Shown: positions 23,402-28,346 of the stretch, piece after piece | Layout of the letters: each line of letters starts with the position of its first letter | Position numbering within the stretch: the stretch's first letter is position 1 | From: CAYLRY01 sp964386535 | GTDB taxonomy: Bacteria; Chloroflexota; Dehalococcoidia; Dehalococcoidales; UBA3254 | NCBI GenBank assembly: GCA_964386535.1 | Contig: CAYLRY010000040.1 | Location: forward strand, 1 to 28,346 | Direction of reading: 5' to 3' | DNA length: 28,346 nucleotides | Program-made: the position numbers and the translations under genes | The notes under the pieces: generated by a model | Database searches by the model: none | Told to the model about the DNA's origin: nothing | Seen by the model: the letters and a program-made list of their open reading frames with translations, nothing else

Positions 23402-24391
23402 ATGACAAGATTACTGGAAGTAAAAAACCTGGAGACACAATTTAAAACGGAAAGCGGTCTGGTAAGGGCTATTGATGATGTATCCTACCATATTGATGAG
23501 CAGGAAATCGTCGGTATAGTAGGAGAAAGCGGTTGCGGTAAATCAGTCAGCCAGCTTTCGGTCATGCGTTTGATAAACACACCGGGTAAGATAGCGGGCG
23601 GGCAAATCATCTTTGAAGGTCAAGATCTACTTAAATATTCTGCCAATGGACCGGAAATGCGTTCTATCCGGGGAGCCAAAATAGCCATGATATTTCAGGA
23701 GCCGATGACTTCTCTAAATCCGGTATTAACCATCGGACGGCAACTCAGAGAAATGCTGGAATTACACCTGGGAATGCATGGCGAGAATGCAGACAACCGC
23801 GCCGCAGAACTACTCACCCTGGTTGGTATTCCCAGCGCTAAAAGCCGGTTGGATGATTATCCTCATCAGTTTAGCGGCGGTATGCGTCAAAGAGTGATGA
23901 TAGCCATGGGCTTGTCCTGTAATCCCAAGATGCTGATTGCAGACGAGCCCACTACAGCTCTGGACGTAACAACCCAGGCCCAGCTACTGGAACTCATGAA
24001 GTCTATGGTTGAGCGCTTTAAAAGCTCGCTGGTAATAGTAACACATAACCTGGGAGTAGTGGCTCGTTATGCCCAGAGGATTTATATCATGTATGCCGGG
24101 CGGATCGTAGAGTCAGGTACCTGCAAAGATATATTCAGGCATCCCAGGCATCCTTATACCATCGGTCTGCTAGCGTGTGTTCCCCGATTGGATGAGGAGG
24201 TTGGCCGTAAGCTGGTACCTATAAAAGGATTACCGCCAAATCTGATCAATATGCCTAAGACTTGTGCCTTTTTACCTCGCTGTCCTTATGCTGTTGAGCA
24301 ATGCAGGACCAGTCCCTGGCCGGATCTGAGGCTGGTAGGGAATCAGCAGTATATTCGCTGCTATGTCAATACCGAGGAGAAGAAAAAGTGA
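23402..24391 (+). CDS. dppD: Peptide ABC transporter ATPase (DppD/OppD-like)
   Basis: A 329-aa cytosolic ATPase. Walker A GESGCGKS, Q-loop FQEPMTSLNP, ABC signature FSGGMRQRVMIA, Walker B MLIADEPTTALD and the switch His in VTHNLG are all intact. The C-terminal oligopeptide-transporter extension (HPRHPYTIGLLACVPRL) contains a Cys cluster (CAFLPRCPYAVEQC and a later Cys) typical of DppD/OppD, which can bind an Fe-S cluster in some homologues. AGGAAGG lies before the ATG. It overlaps dppF by four bases (GTGA). Confidence 0.9.
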   Translation: MTRLLEVKNLETQFKTESGLVRAIDDVSYHIDEQEIVGIVGESGCGKSVSQLSVMRLINTPGKIAGGQIIFEGQDLLKYSANGPEMRSIRGAKIAMIFQEPMTSLNPVLTIGRQLREMLELHLGMHGENADNRAAELLTLVGIPSAKSRLDDYPHQFSGGMRQRVMIAMGLSCNPKMLIADEPTTALDVTTQAQLLELMKSMVERFKSSLVIVTHNLGVVARYAQRIYIMYAGRIVESGTCKDIFRHPRHPYTIGLLACVPRLDEEVGRKLVPIKGLPPNLINMPKTCAFLPRCPYAVEQCRTSPWPDLRLVGNQQYIRCYVNTEEKKK

Positions 24392-25377
24392 GCACGCAGA
24401 CAAGTGACATAATACTGGATGTCCAGGACATGAAAATGTATTTTCCGGTCACCCGCGGTCTTTTAAAAAAGAAGGTAGCTGATGTTAAAGCTGTAGATGG
24501 GGTTACTTTCAAAATTAAAAGAGGAGAAACGCTGGGGCTGGTAGGCGAAAGCGGTTGCGGGAAAACAACGGTGGGTCGGTGCGTAATCCGTTTATACCAG
24601 CCGACCGGAGGGAAAGTGCTTTATGAAGGGATAGATATTTCCTCTTTACCCGAAAGAAAAATACGTCCCTTAAGAAGTAAGATCGCCCTGATATTTCAGG
24701 ATCCTTACAGCTCGCTTGATCCAAGACAGAGCGCCGGAAACATCGTGGGCGAGCCACTCATCGTACATCAAAAAACCAGCAGCGCCAGTGAATACAAGGA
24801 CCGAGTAGAAAAACTTTTCCGTATTGTAGGCCTTGATCCCAGCATGGCAGACCGGTATCCGCATGAATTCAGCGGCGGACAGAGACAAAGAATTGGGGTT
24901 GCCAGAGCACTGGCCTGCGAACCGAACTTGATTGTATGTGATGAACCTATATCAGCCCTGGATGTCTCAATCCAAGCCCAGATAATTAACCTGTTGGAGG
25001 AATTACAGGAGGGCTTGAAGGGATTAACTTATATTTTTATTGCGCATGACCTGTCTGTGGTTAAACACATTAGCGACAGAATCGCTGTGATGTATCTGGG
25101 ACATATTGTCGAAATCACCACGCCACAGGAGCTATATTTAAATCCATTACATCCTTATACTAAAGCACTCCTATCAGCCGTTCCCGTACCTGATCCTTAT
25201 ATTGAAGAAACACGCGAAAGAATCATTCTTAAGGGTGAAGTACCCAGTCCCTTGAATCCGCCGCCTGGGTGCACCTTCCATCAAAGATGCCATATGGCGA
25301 TACCTGATTGCAGCAAGATTATTCCCCAACTGGTAGATAAAGGAAATGGACATGAGGTAGCCTGTATACGGGTATAA
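24388..25377 (+). CDS. dppF: Peptide ABC transporter ATPase (DppF/OppF-like)
   Basis: A 329-aa partner ATPase with Walker A GESGCGKTT, Q-loop FQDPYSSLDPR, signature FSGGQRQRIGVARALA, Walker B LIVCDEPISALD and switch His in IAHDLS. The C-terminus has the HPYTKALLSAVP extension and CTFHQRCHMAIPDC. The frame is open back to 24301, but I start at the GTG at 24388: it overlaps the dppD stop as GTGA, has GAGGAG nine bases upstream, and gives the normal family length. Last gene of the operon; a strong terminator follows 20 bp later. No periplasmic binding protein gene accompanies the operon. Confidence 0.9.
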   Translation: MSTQTSDIILDVQDMKMYFPVTRGLLKKKVADVKAVDGVTFKIKRGETLGLVGESGCGKTTVGRCVIRLYQPTGGKVLYEGIDISSLPERKIRPLRSKIALIFQDPYSSLDPRQSAGNIVGEPLIVHQKTSSASEYKDRVEKLFRIVGLDPSMADRYPHEFSGGQRQRIGVARALACEPNLIVCDEPISALDVSIQAQIINLLEELQEGLKGLTYIFIAHDLSVVKHISDRIAVMYLGHIVEITTPQELYLNPLHPYTKALLSAVPVPDPYIEETRERIILKGEVPSPLNPPPGCTFHQRCHMAIPDCSKIIPQLVDKGNGHEVACIRV

Positions 25378-25398
25378 ACTAAAAAAAATGTAATAGCA

Positions 25399-25440
25399 GA
25401 ATAGGGGCAATAAAAGCGTTTTTGCCCCTATTCGATTTTT
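25399..25440 (+). terminator. Intrinsic terminator of the dpp operon
   Basis: A 12-bp perfect stem (25399-25410 with 25422-25433) containing GGGGC/GCCCC, an 11-base loop, then GATTTTT. It begins 22 bases after the dppF stop. Confidence 0.92.
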
Positions 25441-25546
25441 AATAGAATAAATGAAAAATTGAGCAAAAGTATTGTCCCGCTGAATTGGATTTATTTTTAA
25501 ATGTATAATACAATAATAGAAATAGGAAATAGGGAGTAACAAACTG

Positions 25547-25774
25547 ATGCAAGTAACAATCAAATGCCCTGCATGTAATACAGACTCCAGCTTTTTCGTG
25601 GCCAAGAATGTATTCCAGGGCCCGTTCAGGTGCTGGAAATGCAAGGCTATGTTTACCGTAAAAGTAAAAGATGGAGCTTTACAGGCCTGTGACCCATTAA
25701 GCAATGAAGATTTCGAAAAAAATAAGGCGGATAAGGAAGCCAAAAGGAAAAAGGCCAGGGAAAAGACGGCTTAA
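25547..25774 (+). CDS. Small zinc-ribbon protein
   Basis: A 75-aa protein with two CxxC knuckles, C7-C10 (CPAC) and C29-C32 (CWKC), in a typical rubredoxin-like zinc ribbon of about 40 residues. A highly charged Lys/Glu tail (KADKEAKRKKAREK) follows. Such proteins may bind nucleic acid or partner proteins; no function can be assigned. GGGAG ten bases before the ATG supports the start, and a TATAAT occurs at 25504-25509. It stands alone between the dpp terminator and a long hairpin. Confidence 0.75.
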   Translation: MQVTIKCPACNTDSSFFVAKNVFQGPFRCWKCKAMFTVKVKDGALQACDPLSNEDFEKNKADKEAKRKKAREKTA

Positions 25775-25822
25775 CAATTATGATCAAATAAATTAATTTA
25801 TCTAATCCATAAAAAATATAAT

Positions 25823-25873
25823 ATAATATTAATTGCTCTAGTTTGAAGATCAAGCTAGAGCAATTAATATTAT
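25823..25873. terminator. Long hairpin between the zinc-ribbon gene and yifB
   Basis: A stem of about 23 bp (25823-25845 with 25851-25873, one G-T wobble) and a 5-base loop. It is AT-rich with a CTCTAG/CTAGAG core. The T-tract on the plus strand is poor, while A-rich DNA on the left would give a U-tract on the minus-strand transcript. Most likely a terminator or mRNA 3'-end stabiliser. Confidence 0.6.
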
Positions 25874-25882
25874 TCAAGATTA

Positions 25883-25911
25883 TTGACAGAGACATCATGC
25901 ATCTGTAACAT
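25883..25911 (+). promoter_or_regulatory. Promoter of yifB, predicting a leaderless mRNA
   Basis: TTGACA (25883-25888), 17 bases, TAACAT (25906-25911). The predicted start of transcription falls at or next to the yifB ATG at 25919. Confidence 0.5.
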
Positions 25912-25918
25912 TAAAGCT

Positions 25919-27439
25919 ATGCTGGGAAAAGTTAATACATGTGCTGTGGTAGGATTAGAGGGATACATGGTACAGGTAGAGGTTGATATCTCACCCGGCC
26001 TGCCCAGGTTTTTTATTGTTGGACTTCCTGATGAAGCTGTACAGGAAGCCAGAGAGAGGGTACGAGGGGCTATCCGCAACTCCGGACTGGCTTTTCCCAT
26101 GAAGCGCATTGCGGCTAATCTGGCGCCTGCTGATTTAAAGAAAGAAGGTCCGGCTTATGATCTGCCTATTGCCATAGGCATTCTAACTGCCACTGAACAA
26201 ATCAAAACTGACGTCTCTAAAATGGTTTTTCTAGGAGAATTATCTCTGGATGGAACATTACGGCATACCAGCGGCATTTTGCCCATGGTTGGGGTAGCCT
26301 ACTCCCAGGGCTTTAAAGATATTGTAGTACCGGCAGAAGACGCCAGGGAAGCCTCTCTTATTGAAGGTACTCGTATTTTACCATTTGGATCTCTTTCGGA
26401 ATTAATAAGATATTTGTTTGGTGATATCCCTGCTCCACAAATTAAAGCAGATGGAGGCAATCTGGCTGCTCCTGTTATGACGGCCGTTACTGATATGGCA
26501 GAAATTAAAGGACAGGAACATGTTAAGCGAGCGCTGGAAATAGCGGCTGCCGGCGGTCATAATGTAATCATGTGCGGACCTCCTGGAAGCGGTAAAACAC
26601 TCCTGGCACGCGCCTTACCCGGCATATTGCCCCCCTTGAATACGGAAGAAGCTCTGGAAGTAACCAAGATTTACAGCGTCAGCGGTCTTTTACCCTCTGA
26701 TACACCCCTGATCAGGCAAAGACCTTTCCGTTCCCCACATCACACCATCAGCAATGCCGGCCTGGTAGGAGGAGGACGCTGGCCCAAGCCGGGAGAAATC
26801 AGTTTGAGTCATCACGGTGTATTGTTCCTGGATGAGCTGCCGGAATTCGGCCATGCTATTCTGGAAGTGCTGAGGCAGCCTCTGGAAGATAAGATAGTCA
26901 CCATAAGCCGCGCGCAGGGGAGCATTACCTTTCCGGCTGATTTTATGCTGGTGGGCGCTATGAACCCCTGTCCCTGCGGATATTTTGGAGACCCATATCA
27001 TCCCTGCACCTGTCCTCCCGCCATGGTATCCAGGTACCAGCACCGCATCAGCGGGCCATTTATAGACAGGGTGGACATTTTCGTGGAAGTGCCGCATATA
27101 GAATATGAAAAGCTGGCCGATACTCGGCTGGGGGAGAAATCTGAGAAAGTACGGGCCAGGGTAGAAAACGCCCGCGAGATACAGCGGAAGCGTTTTAAGG
27201 AAACAAGGATTGCCTGCAATTCCGGAATGACTCCGGCAGAGGTCAGGGAATACTGTCACCTGGATGAATCAGCCCAGAGCCTTTTAAAAGCTGCTATGAA
27301 GCAGTTGTACCTTTCAGCCAGGGCGTTTCACCGCATACTCAAGTTAGCCCGTACTATTGCGGATGTTGAAGGTGCCGGGACCATCCGGAGTAATCATCTG
27401 GCAGAGGCGGTACAATACCGGCCGAGAAGTCAAAGCTGA
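25919..27439 (+). CDS. comM: YifB/ComM-family Mg-chelatase-like AAA+ ATPase
   Basis: A 506-aa protein. The N-terminal domain (MLGKVNTCAVVGLEGYMVQV, ISPGLPRFFIVGLPDEAVQE) is characteristic of YifB/ComM. The AAA+ core has Walker A GPPGSGKT near residue 220, Walker B VLFLDELPEF near 302, and AMNPCPCGYFGD near 345 with a Cys cluster. A C-terminal Mg-chelatase-type lid ends in the SARAFHRILKLARTIADVEG segment. ComM is a hexameric helicase that extends branch migration during natural transformation in Vibrio. The frame is open to a TTG at 25883, but the ATG at 25919 gives the standard N-terminus and full length. No Shine-Dalgarno precedes it. Confidence 0.92.
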   Translation: MLGKVNTCAVVGLEGYMVQVEVDISPGLPRFFIVGLPDEAVQEARERVRGAIRNSGLAFPMKRIAANLAPADLKKEGPAYDLPIAIGILTATEQIKTDVSKMVFLGELSLDGTLRHTSGILPMVGVAYSQGFKDIVVPAEDAREASLIEGTRILPFGSLSELIRYLFGDIPAPQIKADGGNLAAPVMTAVTDMAEIKGQEHVKRALEIAAAGGHNVIMCGPPGSGKTLLARALPGILPPLNTEEALEVTKIYSVSGLLPSDTPLIRQRPFRSPHHTISNAGLVGGGRWPKPGEISLSHHGVLFLDELPEFGHAILEVLRQPLEDKIVTISRAQGSITFPADFMLVGAMNPCPCGYFGDPYHPCTCPPAMVSRYQHRISGPFIDRVDIFVEVPHIEYEKLADTRLGEKSEKVRARVENAREIQRKRFKETRIACNSGMTPAEVREYCHLDESAQSLLKAAMKQLYLSARAFHRILKLARTIADVEGAGTIRSNHLAEAVQYRPRSQS

Positions 27440-27493
27440 AGGAGAGTAGCCAGGAAACGAGAGACATGGGGCGATGGCTATTAAAAAAATTTC

Positions 27494-27523
27494 TTGCCAG
27501 GGAATACCTTTTGAATTTATACT
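27494..27523 (+). promoter_or_regulatory. Candidate promoter of the toxin-antitoxin pair
   Basis: TTGCCA (27494-27499), 18 bases, TATACT (27518-27523). It is about 65 bases upstream of the antitoxin ATG. Confidence 0.5.
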
Positions 27524-27590
27524 TGTAGGCGAGTCGCATGGGCGCAGACTATAAGCTCATGAGTAGCCAAAAGTAATAAGGGGTGATGTC

Positions 27591-27794
27591 ATGAAAGCCA
27601 GAAGAAAGTCTCCTGAGATTGTTCTGAGAGGCGGAAAGCCAAAGGCAGTTATCCTTGATATTGAAGAATATCGGGAAATGTTGGAGCGCCTGGAGGATGT
27701 GGACGACCTGAAGATGCTTGAAGAAATGAGGAGAAAACCTCTCGAATTCAAGAAACTGGAAGATTTTTTGAATGAATACATCCCAAGCGTATGA
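27591..27794 (+). CDS. Phd/YefM-like antitoxin
   Basis: A 67-aa acidic-tailed protein. The first ~45 residues (SPEIVLRGGKPKAVILDIEEYREMLERLED) follow the Phd/YefM fold, where a small DNA-binding domain is followed by a helix that wraps the toxin. The C-terminal ~20 residues would be the toxin-neutralising segment. AAGGGGTG lies before the ATG. It overlaps the toxin gene by 23 bases, the usual antitoxin-first order. Probably autoregulates the promoter just upstream. Confidence 0.8.
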   Translation: MKARRKSPEIVLRGGKPKAVILDIEEYREMLERLEDVDDLKMLEEMRRKPLEFKKLEDFLNEYIPSV

Positions 27795-28041
27795 GGTCTA
27801 CTTAGAGCGAGCAGCGGAACAAGACCTCAAACGGCTATCAGCCATTAATTTTAAGAGGATTATCCCCCGTATCCAGGCATTGACTGAGAATCCCAGACCT
27901 GTGGGTTGTCGAAAAATTTCCGGTTCGAAGAATGACTGGCGAATTAGAGTTGGAGATTATCGAGTTATTTATGAAGTCGAGGATGAGAAAAAAATTGTCA
28001 GAGTCATGCGCGTAAAACATCGCAGGGAAGCTTACTATTAG
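27772..28041 (+). CDS. RelE/ParE-superfamily toxin
   Basis: An 89-aa basic protein. YEVYLERAAEQDLKRL near the N-terminus, the central NDWRIRVGDYRVIYEV and the C-terminal VMRVKHRREAYY are characteristic of RelE-type mRNA interferases; the conserved Arg, Lys and Tyr positions needed for ribosome-dependent cleavage appear intact. GGAAG within the antitoxin gene serves as ribosome binding site. Full length for the family and not visibly damaged, so the pair is probably functional. Confidence 0.88.
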   Translation: MNTSQAYEVYLERAAEQDLKRLSAINFKRIIPRIQALTENPRPVGCRKISGSKNDWRIRVGDYRVIYEVEDEKKIVRVMRVKHRREAYY

Positions 28042-28346
28042 GATTCGAGAACTTCTCCATATGCAGCCAGAACCAATCAAATGACATTTTTCCAGGTTGA
28101 TAGTTGTCAGATATTGATGCTGTCCTCTCCCAATTCACAATCGTCATCTCATTTTTCCAATATAGCTATTTTTGCTACAGCTAAGCCATTTTGCTGAATC
28201 CTTGGAGAACCCCCACTTTATCCCGCCTGATATTTTCTAACCATTGAGATTATTCCCCATTGACATTCGTTACCTGAATGCTGTAAATTTTGGTTCTTTC
28301 TCATTTCAAGTGGGTAAACCAACTTTAGAATAGTCGAGTTTACCAG
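28042..28346. other. 305-bp tail without recognisable gene
   Basis: No ORF with coding character, no clear RNA, hairpin or promoter was seen on either strand up to the window edge. Confidence 0.6.

Noticed and set aside
27466..27528. 20-codon ORF (MGRWLLKKFLAREYLL...) upstream of the antitoxin
   Set aside because: It looks like a small amphipathic peptide but has no properly spaced ribosome binding site and overlaps the likely antitoxin promoter.

Overview
The window most likely comes from a bacterium with mid to low GC content. I place it tentatively in the Chloroflexota, near the Dehalococcoidia. Reasons: bacterial Shine-Dalgarno sites and TTGACA/TATAAT promoters sit beside a eukaryote/archaea-like N-glycosylation pair (an ALG7/AglH-type phosphotransferase and an STT3-type oligosaccharyltransferase), a dolichol-phosphate-mannose-type synthase with a PMT-type mannosyltransferase, lipobox surface proteins and a non-cellulosomal dockerin. 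The taxonomy is inference; no rRNA or other marker gene is present.

Layout. (1) 1-7.2 kb, AT-rich: a polysaccharide cluster with a SAM methyltransferase, an FkbM methyltransferase carrying a 63-bp-repeat coiled coil (broken by a 100-N assembly gap), a very large multi-domain GT4 glycosyltransferase and GDP-mannose 4,6-dehydratase. (2) 7.2-12.5 kb, visibly richer in GC: a GT4 glycosyltransferase, an NAD-dependent epimerase and a polyprenyl-phosphate GlcNAc-1-phosphate transferase, converging on an STT3 oligosaccharyltransferase. (3) 12.7-17.1 kb: three exported proteins. Two divergent lipoproteins share the same C-terminal domain; one has a dockerin, the other three Ig-like domains and a Pro-Thr linker. 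The third is a five-bladed beta-propeller protein behind a strong promoter with an operator-like inverted repeat. (4) 17.1-20.9 kb: a MarR regulator, a PMT-type mannosyltransferase, a Dpm1-GtrA fusion and the manganese exporter MntP. (5) 20.9-25.4 kb: a promoter-rich 0.6-kb non-coding stretch, then a dipeptide/oligopeptide ABC operon (two permeases, two ATPases, no binding protein) closed by a clear terminator. (6) 25.5-28.3 kb: a small zinc-ribbon protein, YifB/ComM, a Phd/RelE toxin-antitoxin pair and an empty 300-bp end.

How it fits together: regions 1-4 look like a cell-envelope glycosylation neighbourhood. Lipid-linked glycans could be started by the GlcNAc-1-P transferase, extended by the GT4 enzymes and moved to Asn sequons by STT3. 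Dpm1 and PMT could supply O-mannose. The 561-aa lipoprotein, with eight N-x-S/T sequons and a Pro-Thr linker, is an attractive local acceptor. The coiled-coil methyltransferase next to a multi-domain mannosyltransferase-like enzyme resembles the WbdD/WbdA chain-length ruler of E. coli O9a, here with tandem repeats that could change the length of the rod.
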